Positions 1-5,860 of a stretch of 12,005 bases of DNA are shown here, piece after piece. The translations under genes and the position numbers were made by a program. Below the pieces are notes generated by a model. The model saw nothing but the letters and a program-made list of their open reading frames with translations. It was not told the origin of the DNA and did no database searches. The stretch is from CAZNQW01 sp964575225 (GTDB taxonomy: Bacteria > Chloroflexota > Anaerolineae > JAAYZQ01). Position 1 is the stretch's first letter. Each line of letters opens with the position of its first letter. Location: NCBI GenBank assembly GCA_964575225.1, contig CAZNQW010000113.1, forward strand, positions 1 through 12,005. The letters are read 5' to 3'.

Positions 1-237
1 AGGCCCACTTCATCCGTCCTTCACGGTGCGTCAAATACGAGGTGCCGCCTGTACCTCTTGACCAAATCGCACCCTTGCCGCCAACCCTGGCCCTGGTCCG
101 CGCGCCTCGCTACGCCGCACACAAGTGCGGGCGCGGGGAGGCCCGACGGTGATTAGTTGGAACAGATGACGCATGCGTCGCCCCTACAGATCCCACCCCG
201 GATGCGCGTGGCTGGCCCCCGCGCGGTGCTGGCCCGT
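1..237. other. Non-coding left edge
   Basis: I see no convincing gene here. An open frame runs from a TTG at 157 into the next gene, but its first 47 codons cross a palindromic repeat and the promoter, so I treat them as untranslated. A short hairpin, CCGCAC-ACAA-GTGCGG, sits at 115-130. Any gene running off the left edge would have only a few codons inside the window and cannot be judged. Confidence 0.6.
168..188 (-). repeat. GTAGGGGC-type palindromic repeat, copy 1
   Basis: On the minus strand this reads TGTAGGGGC followed by the perfect 12-bp palindrome GACGCATGCGTC (168-179). The same GTAGGGGC head followed by a GC-rich hairpin recurs at 3692, 3830, 5429 and 5743. A related GCATGC-centred palindrome is at 9316. 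All lie between genes, so this is a dispersed intergenic repeat rather than an operator of the downstream gene. Confidence 0.6.
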
Positions 238-266
238 TTGACGCTGCTCGGGAAACCGGCTATACT
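238..266 (+). promoter_or_regulatory. Sigma70-type promoter for the YdjM-like gene and rsmD
   Basis: TTGACG (238-243), a 17-bp spacer, then TATACT (261-266). Transcription would start near 273, leaving a leader of about 25 nt that holds the GGAGGAG ribosome site (282-288) before the ATG at 298. This placement is the main reason to reject the upstream TTG start at 157. Confidence 0.7.
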
Positions 267-297
267 GGCGACTGGGCCATCGGAGGAGATCGAACCC

Positions 298-870
298 ATG
301 CTACCTGTCGGACACATTGCCTATACCTGGGCAGCCCTCACCTGGCTGCAAACGCGAGGGCTCGCGCGCCGGGTCGATTATCGCGGCGCGGCGGTCGCTG
401 CCCTGCTGCCCGACCTGATCGACAAACCGCTGTCGCTCACGTTGCTCTCCGAGTCGGGCACCAGCCAGGGTCTGGCCCACACGGCCCTGGCCCATGCCTT
501 GGGCACTGCCCTCGTGGCCCGCGTGCGCCCGGATTGGTGGCCCTATGCCCTCATCGCCAACGGCCACCTGGTCGCCGATCAGATGTGGAAATACCGGCGC
601 ACTCTGTTCTTTCCCTTTTCCGGCGGGCTGGATTCCTGGCAGTTCATGGGCACGCCGGCGGCCATGCTCAGCGCCTATGCCGAGATCGTGACCCGCCCGG
701 CCATTCTCGCTGTCGAGGCCGTGGGGCTGGGCCTGCTGGCCTGGGTGGTGCGCCGCGGCAAGCTCTACCGAAAACCGGCCCTGGAGCGCCTGCTGCGCTC
801 GGGTCAGTTCGACGTCTCGCCTGCACCCGTGAGCGAGCTTGAAAAAGGAGGGGGTTCATGCGCGTCATAA
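298..870 (+). CDS. YdjM-like (DUF457) membrane-bound metal-dependent hydrolase family protein
   Basis: A 190-residue protein. The ATG at 298 is chosen because GGAGGAG sits 9 nt upstream and a promoter lies just before that. Visible motifs fit the YdjM/DUF457 family of small inner-membrane proteins: an N-terminal VGH (His6), PDLIDK at 38-43, an HTALAH pair (His61, His65) and NGHLVADQ (His90, Asp94). These His/Asp residues are the expected metal ligands. Hydrophobic stretches around 30-45, 58-74 and 133-152 suggest membrane segments. The substrate is unknown even for well-studied homologues. The last 13 bp overlap the start of rsmD, so the two are probably translationally coupled. The C-terminal tail from about residue 165 looks unstructured. 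The family call is fairly firm; any enzymatic role is inference. Confidence 0.72.
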   Translation: MLPVGHIAYTWAALTWLQTRGLARRVDYRGAAVAALLPDLIDKPLSLTLLSESGTSQGLAHTALAHALGTALVARVRPDWWPYALIANGHLVADQMWKYRRTLFFPFSGGLDSWQFMGTPAAMLSAYAEIVTRPAILAVEAVGLGLLAWVVRRGKLYRKPALERLLRSGQFDVSPAPVSELEKGGGSCAS

Positions 871-1415
871 CCGGCACGGCCAAAGGCATCCCCTTGCAAT
901 CGGTCCCCGGCACCGAGACGCGGCCCATCAGTGACCGGGTCAAGCAGGCCGTTTTTAGCATCCTCGACGACCTGGTGCGCGGCGCCCGTTTTCTGGACCT
1001 CTTTGCCGGGACCGGCGGTGTGGGCATCGAAGCCCTCAGCCGGGGCGCCCACGAGGCTGTGTTTGTCGAAAAGCAATCCAGGGCCATTGCCGTCATCCGA
1101 GCCAATTTGCAGCGCACCCGCCTCCAGGATCGCGCCCACGTGGTTCAGGCCGATGTCTTTAAATACCTGCAACGCTCAGCCACCCCCTTTGATCTGATCT
1201 ACATCGCCCCGCCCCAATACCTGGGCCTTTGGAAGGACACCCTTCTGGCGTTGGACGCCCACCCCGAGTGGCTGGACGAGGAGGGGTTGGCCATGGTCCA
1301 GATCTTTCCCAAAGAGTACGAACCGGTGGATCTGGTCCACCTGGATCTGCTGGAGCAGCGCAAATACGGCAGCACCCTGGTCCTGTTTTACGAGCGTATC
1401 GTCGAGGACGAATAG
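858..1415 (+). CDS. rsmD: 16S rRNA (guanine966-N2)-methyltransferase RsmD
   Basis: A 185-residue, full-length Rossmann-fold methyltransferase. RsmD transfers a methyl group from S-adenosylmethionine to N2 of G966 in 16S rRNA during 30S assembly. The family opening is present: RVITGTAKG, then RPISDRVKQAVFSIL (22-36). SAM motif I is DLFAGTGGVGIEALSRGA (47-64). The acidic end of strand 2 is VEK (70-72), and QADVFKYL (97-104) matches the region that contacts the adenine. The usual catalytic DPPY motif is replaced by IAPPQY (116-121), so the Asp is missing and a Gln is inserted. AAAAAGGAGGGGG directly precedes the ATG at 858. In many bacteria coaD follows rsmD; here a convergent ABC transporter gene lies downstream instead. 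It overlaps and probably shares a transcript with the YdjM-like gene. Confidence 0.9.
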   Translation: MRVITGTAKGIPLQSVPGTETRPISDRVKQAVFSILDDLVRGARFLDLFAGTGGVGIEALSRGAHEAVFVEKQSRAIAVIRANLQRTRLQDRAHVVQADVFKYLQRSATPFDLIYIAPPQYLGLWKDTLLALDAHPEWLDEEGLAMVQIFPKEYEPVDLVHLDLLEQRKYGSTLVLFYERIVEDE

Positions 1416-1460
1416 GGATCGGGCCCGGGCCGTCAGATTCAGGCCATGGGCCCAACTCTG

Positions 1461-1550
1461 TCATGCCCGCGAACGCGCCTGTGTATCCACATGCCACATC
1501 CCTTCTATGTGGCAAATGAATGGGCCCCCGCTTTCGCGGGGGCGACGGCG
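1461..1550 (+). repeat. Interspersed palindromic repeat family 1, copy A
   Basis: This begins ATGCCCGCGAACGCGCCTG and ends CCCCCGCTTTCGCGGGGGC-GACGGCG. The same head and tail occur at 3757-3826, a tail-only copy is at 5386-5412, and an inverted copy is at 10122-10213. In copy A the centre is replaced by a different hairpin (1492-1514). Open frames through this element give spurious 'FRGGDG' peptides and should not be annotated as genes. Confidence 0.7.
1492..1543. terminator. Two hairpins between convergent genes, probable bidirectional terminator
   Basis: Hairpin 1 is TGCCACAT (1492-1499), a 7-nt loop, then ATGTGGCA (1507-1514). Hairpin 2 is GCCCCCGC (1524-1531), loop TTTC, then GCGGGGGC (1536-1543). 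They lie between the stops of rsmD (+) and the ABC transporter (-). There is no T-run on either strand, so intrinsic termination is uncertain. Confidence 0.4.
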
Positions 1551-1600
1551 TGGCAGCGTGGGCGGCGCAGGCCGCATCCCAGCGATGCGCACCCGCAGAT

Positions 1601-3523
1601 CTACGAAGGCTCGGCCTCGTTCTCCGAGGAATCGGCCATGGCCCGGCGGAACTGGGTTTCGTACAAGTGGGCATAGAGCCCGCCTTCGGCCAGCAACTCG
1701 GCGTGCGTCCCGTCCTCCACAATCTCGCCCTGGTCCATGACCACAATCTTGTCGGCCGCCAGGATCGTCGACAGCCGGTGGGCGATCACCAGGCTGGTGC
1801 GCCCCTGGAACAGCGGTTCTAGAGCGGCCTGGATCAGGGCTTCGTTGTGGGAATCGAGTTGAGACGTGGCCTCGTCAAGGATCAAAAAGGCGGGGTCTTT
1901 GAGGATCACCCGGGCAATGGCCAGGCGCTGCTTCTCGCCGCCGCTCAGCCGGTAGCCGCGCTCGCCGACGAGGGTATCGTACCCGTTGGGCAGACCCTGA
2001 AGAAAATCGTGGATATGGGCCGCGTGGCACGCAGCCTCCAGCTCGTCCTGGGTTGCGTCGGGCCGGGCGTACAGCAGATTGGCGCGGATCGTATCGTGGA
2101 ACAGATAGGCCTCTTGGGTGACCATGCCCACATGACTCGCCAGCGATTCCAGCGTCACATCGCGCAGATCGTGTCCATCCAAAAAGATGCGACCTTCTGT
2201 GGGATCGTACAGGCGGGGGATCAGGTAGGTCACGGTGGTCTTGCCTGCCCCACTGGGACCCACCAAGGCCACCAATTGCCCGGGCTGGATCTCGAACGAG
2301 ACGTCCTTCAAGGCCAGCCGCCGGCTGGGCACGGGAGCGAGGGCGTCCTTTTCCTTGGCCCCTGTGGTCCCGTTCTCTTCCCCGTTCGGCGCGGCCTTTG
2401 CCTCGGTATCGGGCAGGTAGCTAAAGGACACCTCTTCGAATCGAAGGTGACCCCGCACCGTCTCGAGCTCGACAGCACCGGGGCGGTCCTGGATCTCCAC
2501 GGGGAGATCCAGATAGAGGAACACCCGCTCAAAGCTCACCATCGACGTGGCAAACTCGACCTGCACGTTGGATAGCGCCGAGATGGGCCCGTAGAGGCGC
2601 CTCAGATAGGCGGCAAAGGCCACGATGGTCCCGATGCTGATGTCGCCCTCCAGCACCAGGTGGCCGCCCACCCAGTAAATCAGGGCGGTACCCAGAGCGC
2701 CGGCAAAGCTCAGTCCCAGCGAGAACCAGCGACCCACCATCGCCTGGCGCACGCCAATGCTGCGCACCTTTTGGTTCACATCGCGAAATCGACCGAGTTC
2801 CTGTCGCCAGCGGCCAAAGGTCTTTACCAGGAGGGCGCCGCTGATGCTCAGCGTCTCACCGATCTGGCTGCTCATGTCGGCCCGATAGTCCATGCCCTGG
2901 CGGCGGATGTCGCGCAAGACGTGGGCCACCCGCCGGGCGGGCAGCAAGAACAGGGGCAACACCGCGACCGAAAGCATGGTGAGTCGCCACTCGATGGTGA
3001 TCATGACCGCCAGCGTCGACACCAACGTCACGATGTTGGTGACGATATTGGGCAGGGTGCCGGTGATGGCGCCTTGCGCCCCCACCACATCGCTGGTAAA
3101 CCGCGAGATGATCTCGCCCGACTTGGTGTGGGTGAAAAAGCGCAGGCCCATGCGCTGCAAGTGCTGAAACATCTGCTGGCGCAGGTCAAAGATGATGCCC
3201 TCGCCCGCTCGGGCGCTGACATACCGGCCCAAGACTCCGATCAGCCCGGTGGCAATGGGGATGCCGATCAGCCCCAGGGCCAGCAGGTTCAGCCGGCTCG
3301 TATCCCGGTTGGGTAGGGCGTTGTCGATCAGATCGCGGATCAACAACGGCGACACCAACTCGATCAGCGAGATGGCGATAATCGTGCCTGTCAGCGCCAG
3401 GACCAACCACCAATAGGGCCGGGCATAGCCCAACACCCTCATCAACAACTGGCGGTCTACGTGGGGTTTGCCCATCGACTCGTCAGCCTGCATAAAACTC
3501 CGCCAGCCACTTCCACGAACCAT
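1601..3523 (-). CDS. ABC exporter half-transporter (fused membrane and ATPase domains)
   Basis: A 640-residue, full-length homo- or heterodimeric exporter subunit of the MsbA/LmrA/multidrug type. The membrane domain (about 38-325) holds six predicted helices, clear at 38-60, 80-100, 160-178, 182-196, 268-286 and 295-310. The ATPase domain (about 360-620) has Walker A GPSGAGKTT (422-430), Q-loop Gln470, signature LSGGEKQ (526-532), Walker B FLILDE (546-551), D-loop SQLDS (554-558) and switch His582, so it should be catalytically intact. A 30-residue low-complexity linker (about 371-400, rich in Ala, Glu, Gly, Pro) interrupts the start of the ATPase domain and is unusual. The start is supported by AAAAGGAG 6 nt upstream of the ATG; Met11 and Met17 are weaker alternatives. 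The substrate cannot be read from sequence. No partner half-transporter lies next to it. Confidence 0.9.
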   Translation of the reverse strand: MVRGSGWRSFMQADESMGKPHVDRQLLMRVLGYARPYWWLVLALTGTIIAISLIELVSPLLIRDLIDNALPNRDTSRLNLLALGLIGIPIATGLIGVLGRYVSARAGEGIIFDLRQQMFQHLQRMGLRFFTHTKSGEIISRFTSDVVGAQGAITGTLPNIVTNIVTLVSTLAVMITIEWRLTMLSVAVLPLFLLPARRVAHVLRDIRRQGMDYRADMSSQIGETLSISGALLVKTFGRWRQELGRFRDVNQKVRSIGVRQAMVGRWFSLGLSFAGALGTALIYWVGGHLVLEGDISIGTIVAFAAYLRRLYGPISALSNVQVEFATSMVSFERVFLYLDLPVEIQDRPGAVELETVRGHLRFEEVSFSYLPDTEAKAAPNGEENGTTGAKEKDALAPVPSRRLALKDVSFEIQPGQLVALVGPSGAGKTTVTYLIPRLYDPTEGRIFLDGHDLRDVTLESLASHVGMVTQEAYLFHDTIRANLLYARPDATQDELEAACHAAHIHDFLQGLPNGYDTLVGERGYRLSGGEKQRLAIARVILKDPAFLILDEATSQLDSHNEALIQAALEPLFQGRTSLVIAHRLSTILAADKIVVMDQGEIVEDGTHAELLAEGGLYAHLYETQFRRAMADSSENEAEPS

Positions 3524-3627
3524 ATCTTTCTCCTTTTTCCCCTCGAAACGCGCGGGTTGGTGATCGGCAGGGCGTTCGCGAGAGGGACTCGTGGGGCCGC
3601 CCAGGGATCGTGCACAGTGTGGGGACT

Positions 3628-3656
3628 ATTGTGCCCCTTTCGTCCGTTTTTGGCAA
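3628..3656 (-). promoter_or_regulatory. Promoter for the ABC transporter
   Basis: On the minus strand: TTGCCA (3656-3651), 17-bp spacer, CACAAT (3633-3628). The start point would be near 3620, giving a leader of about 97 nt. The -35 element lies in TTTGCCAAA, the same string found at the rpsF promoter (8945-8950). Confidence 0.5.
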
Positions 3657-3691
3657 ATCGGCGGACGTCGCAAGGCCGCCCTCTCGGGTGC

Positions 3692-3716
3692 GGGCGACGT
3701 CTGCTTCGCCCCTACC
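3692..3716 (-). repeat. GTAGGGGC-type repeat, copy 2
   Basis: On the minus strand: GGTAGGGGCGA, 8-nt loop, then TCGCCC. The arms GGGCGA (3692-3697) and TCGCCC (3706-3711) pair perfectly. Same head as the copy at 168-188. Confidence 0.5.
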
Positions 3717-3756
3717 AACCGATGGCATGGGGTTGTAGGGTCGCAGTCCCCTCCGT

Positions 3757-3826
3757 GATGCCCGCGTAAGCGCCTGTGTACACGCAGGCAGCATCCATGG
3801 GCTCCCGCTTTCGCGGGGGCGACGGG
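3757..3826 (+). repeat. Interspersed palindromic repeat family 1, copy B
   Basis: The most complete copy: GATGCCCGCGTAAGCGCCTG, an imperfect palindrome GCCTGTGTACACGCAGGC (3772-3789), CCATGG, then the hairpin GCTCCCGC (3801-3808), TTTC, GCGGGGGC (3813-3820) and GACGGGG. It matches the reverse complement of 10122-10213 nearly end to end. Confidence 0.75.
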
Positions 3827-3829
3827 GAG

Positions 3830-3868
3830 TAGGGGCGCCCCTCTGGGGTGCGGCAGCTTGCTGCCGCA
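3830..3868 (+). repeat. GTAGGGGC-type repeat, copy 3, with strong hairpin
   Basis: GTAGGGGCGCCCC contains the 10-bp palindrome GGGGCGCCCC (3832-3841). It is followed by TGCGGCAG (3849-3856), loop CTTG, CTGCCGCA (3861-3868), a perfect 8-bp stem. It lies 3 bp past family 1 copy B, so the two repeat types are nested or adjacent. Confidence 0.55.
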
Positions 3869-4013
3869 ACGACCGCGCAAGCAAGCGTCCTGTCAAGTCA
3901 GGCGTGCACTCCAAAAACGGACATTGCCGCGGCCCTCCCTACGAATCTCTGTTGATCCAAATGCGGTTGCCCTGCATCGCCGAATTTTCGGGCTATGCAC
4001 GGCGCTGAAACTG

Positions 4014-4022
4014 TGGTACAAT
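4014..4022 (+). promoter_or_regulatory. Possible extended -10 promoter for the clostripain-like gene
   Basis: TGG-TACAAT fits an extended -10 (TGn plus -10 hexamer). No good -35 is seen 16-18 bp upstream. Transcription from about 4029 would give a leader of about 150 nt before the ATG at 4181. Confidence 0.35.
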
Positions 4023-4180
4023 GGATTGCGAACTCCAATACAACCGGTGCGTGGGCGCATCTGAGGCCGCCTTGGCGGCAGAGCAAAAGGGGGTGACCCG
4101 AAACCAGCCACTCGTTTGGGATGTGGAGCCAACCGGGCGTATTGCCTTGCTGGCGCCGTCAGATGGAAAGGAGACCCAAC

Positions 4181-5383
4181 ATGCGCAGATGGAAAAATCT
4201 CGGACCCTTGGTTTTGATCCTCATCTTGTTCTTGTTGCCCATTACGGCCTCGGCCCAGGCAGGTTCCGCCGCCAAGAACAAGCCCGTTCCCTCGGCAAAA
4301 TGGACCCTGATGATCTATATTGCCGGCGACAACAACCTGGATACCTACGTTATCTCTGACATCGAGACCGAGTTGGCCGCCACCGGCTCCAACGCCGATG
4401 TGAGCGTCGTCGCCCTGGCCGATCGGGAAGCCAGCGCTGATTGGTCTCAGGCCTTGCTCTTTTATATTGAACCTGGAATGTTGGCCACTCCTGAGACGGC
4501 TGTAGCTGACTGGGGCGAGATCGACACCGGCGATCCCCAGGTTCTGATCGATTTTGTCTTGTGGACCAAGGCCCATTACCCCGCGGAGCATTATGCCCTG
4601 TCATTCTGGAACCACGGCTGGTCGTGGCGGCCGGGCATCACCATGCGCGATGATACCAACGGCGGCAGCCTGAATCAGGACGAGATCGAGGCTGCTTTGG
4701 CTGCCGTCGGGCCCATCGACGTGATCATGTACGATGCCTGCCAGATGGGCACCATTGAGAACCAGGCCACCGTGCAAGCCTCGTCGCAAGCCATCGTCCA
4801 CTCGCAAGAGTGGGTCGGTTGGGATGGCATCGAGTACGAGTTGGTCATCCCGACCCTCCAGGCCGATCCCCTCATGTCACCCGAGGCGTTGGCCGTCGTT
4901 ATCAACCAGAGTGCTGCCGTCAACAAGGAACTCACCGGCTCGGCTGTGGCCCTCAATGACGACTGGGACCACCTGATCGAGGCCGTAGATGATTGGTCGC
5001 TGGCATTGTTGGAAGGCCTGCCCGACCACCGGCAGGGGATCTATAGCGCTTTTCGCTCCTCCCAGTCCTTTGTCCAGGATACCACGGCCAAGGATCTGTG
5101 GGATCTGGCCTCCCAGATCCAGCGCCGCGTGAATAACGCCGAGATTCAGCGCCTGAGCCAGACCGTCATGGATGCCGTCGATGCCGTGGTGTTGGACGAA
5201 TGGCATTCCCAGCAATACCATGGCGCCCACGGCATCAGCATCTATGGGCCTGTGGTCGAAAAGGATCTGGACTATGACGGCACGCCCGACGTCTACGATT
5301 TCGAGTACTATCGTCAGAAGTTGGTATTTTCCCGGATCACCCATTGGGATGAATTCCTGGATGCCTTTGTGAATGGTGGGTAG
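4181..5383 (+). CDS. Secreted clostripain-family (peptidase C11) cysteine protease
   Basis: A 400-residue protein. The ATG at 4181 is chosen because AAAGGAG lies 7 nt upstream and a signal peptide begins exactly there: MRRWKN, a hydrophobic core (8-20), then TASAQA with likely cleavage after Ala27. An in-frame ATG at 4121 would bury the signal peptide. The C11 fold is shown by WTLMIYIAGDNNLD (41-54). The catalytic His is in SFWNHGWSW (His145) and the catalytic Cys in MYDACQMG (Cys187), the order and spacing expected of clostripain relatives. Family members usually cleave after Arg or Lys, but specificity is not readable here. A DxDxDGxxD loop (362-370) near the C-terminus looks like a calcium site; clostripain itself is calcium-dependent. 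The protein probably acts outside the cytoplasmic membrane and may need self-cleavage. It stands alone, with its stop codon touching a repeat. Confidence 0.87.
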   Translation: MRRWKNLGPLVLILILFLLPITASAQAGSAAKNKPVPSAKWTLMIYIAGDNNLDTYVISDIETELAATGSNADVSVVALADREASADWSQALLFYIEPGMLATPETAVADWGEIDTGDPQVLIDFVLWTKAHYPAEHYALSFWNHGWSWRPGITMRDDTNGGSLNQDEIEAALAAVGPIDVIMYDACQMGTIENQATVQASSQAIVHSQEWVGWDGIEYELVIPTLQADPLMSPEALAVVINQSAAVNKELTGSAVALNDDWDHLIEAVDDWSLALLEGLPDHRQGIYSAFRSSQSFVQDTTAKDLWDLASQIQRRVNNAEIQRLSQTVMDAVDAVVLDEWHSQQYHGAHGISIYGPVVEKDLDYDGTPDVYDFEYYRQKLVFSRITHWDEFLDAFVNGG

Positions 5384-5385
5384 GG

Positions 5386-5412
5386 GCCCCCACGTTCGCG
5401 GGGGCGACGGCA
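5386..5412 (+). repeat. Family 1 repeat, tail-only copy C
   Basis: GCCCCCACGTTCGCGGGGGC followed by GACGGC, starting 3 bp after the clostripain-like stop codon. Its outer arms GCCCCC/GGGGGC pair, with one A-C mismatch further in. It could also act as the gene's 3' hairpin. Confidence 0.5.
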
Positions 5413-5428
5413 TGGCGCCGGAGCCAGA

Positions 5429-5453
5429 TTGTAGGGGCGCGGCATGCGCGCCC
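5429..5453 (+). repeat. GTAGGGGC-type repeat, copy 4
   Basis: TTGTAGGGGCGCG-GCATG-CGCGCCC: arms 5435-5441 and 5447-5453 form a perfect 7-bp stem around GCATG. A shorter GTAGGCGCGCCC relative is at 5481-5492, and an inverted one is at about 10256-10268. Confidence 0.6.
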
Positions 5454-5510
5454 GGACTACCCGCACGGCCGGAACATTTGGTAGGCGCGCCCTTGACGGC
5501 GTGGGGCGTT

Positions 5511-5625
5511 TGTGGGGGCTCGGCCGCCGCGGGTCTGCCCGCGCTGCCCACGCCCCCGGCCCGGGGTCCTGACGCGCCCGCAGACGGGCGACCCCGGACC
5601 CCCGCATTTGGTGCGTTGCCCGGTC
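5511..5625 (+). repeat. Family 3 structured repeat, copy 1
   Basis: This starts TGTGGGGGC and ends ATTTGGTGCGTTGCCCGGTC (5606-5625), of which 19 of 20 bases match 9121-9140. Between these it folds into CGCGGG-TCTG-CCCGCG (5528-5543) and a two-part stem, CCGGGGT (5561-5567) with ACCCCGG (5591-5597), enclosing CGCCCG-CAGA-CGGGCG (5575-5590). The second copy is at 9058-9140. Confidence 0.55.
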
Positions 5626-5632
5626 TGATTGC

Positions 5633-5700
5633 TCTGCGCCCCGTCCTCGGGGCGCAGAAGCTTGCCGCGAATACAGGCCGTCCCCGAGGACGGGGACGGC
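5633..5700. repeat. Pair of strong inverted hairpins with complementary loops
   Basis: Hairpin 1: an 11-bp perfect stem (5633-5643 with 5648-5658) around loop TCCT. Hairpin 2: a 10-bp perfect stem (5677-5686 with 5691-5700) around loop AGGA. The core of hairpin 1, CCCCGTCCTCGGGG (5639-5652), is the exact reverse complement of the core of hairpin 2, CCCCGAGGACGGGG (5682-5695). The layout resembles a BIME, meaning two REP-like palindromes in opposite orientation. Confidence 0.65.
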
Positions 5701-5742
5701 GAGCAGAGGACGCAGGCGACGGCATCGCGGCGGGGGCGGGTC

Positions 5743-5764
5743 GTAGGGGCACGATCAGGCGTGC
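5743..5764 (+). repeat. GTAGGGGC-type repeat, copy 5
   Basis: GTAGGGGCACG (5743-5753), a 6-nt loop, then CGTGC (5760-5764). Short stem of 5 bp; weaker than the other copies. Confidence 0.4.
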
Positions 5765-5809
5765 GCAGAATCGCCAGATCCCTCGCGAGCAGAAAGGACC
5801 CCCCACGCG

Positions 5810-5839
5810 AAAGCGGCCGGGGGAACCCCCAGCCGCTTT
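5810..5839 (-). terminator. Likely terminator of the rpsF-ssb-rpsR-foldase operon
   Basis: AAAGCGGC (5810-5817) pairs with GCCGCTTT (5832-5839). After one C-A mismatch, GGGGG pairs with CCCCC. It begins 21 bp past the stop of the foldase gene. The T-run is only the TTT in the stem arm, so termination strength is uncertain. Confidence 0.55.
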
Positions 5840-5860
5840 GTGATTCGATCTTTTGGCCTG

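Larger units (their letters stand above)
3657..4013. other. Repeat-rich non-coding stretch
   Basis: No gene is visible on either strand between the ABC promoter and the next promoter. About half of it is made of three repeat copies listed separately (3692-3716, 3757-3826, 3830-3868), plus a decayed GTAGGG copy around 3735-3750. The part from 3870 to 4013 shows no recognisable element. Open frames across the region come from the repeats. Confidence 0.6.

Noticed and set aside
1..13. Possible gene start on the minus strand (ATG at 13-11) running off the left edge
   Set aside because: Only four codons are visible and the AAGGA upstream is just 3 nt away, so there is no real support.
157..297. 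N-terminal extension of the YdjM-like protein from TTG 157
   Set aside because: It would span a palindromic repeat and a TTGACG-17-TATACT promoter; the ATG at 298 has a good ribosome site and the family's normal start.
1446..1822. Several 75-100 residue + strand frames after rsmD
   Set aside because: They start inside the family 1 repeat and then run antisense through the ABC gene; there is no independent support.
3483..3914. 143-residue minus-strand open frame upstream of the ABC gene
   Set aside because: It overlaps the ABC promoter and start codon, and translates the family 1 repeat (PRESGSPW-type peptide).
5373..5843. 156-residue open frame after the clostripain-like gene
   Set aside because: It runs through at least four repeat elements, contains the 'RGGDG' signature of repeat translation, and has no ribosome site or family resemblance.
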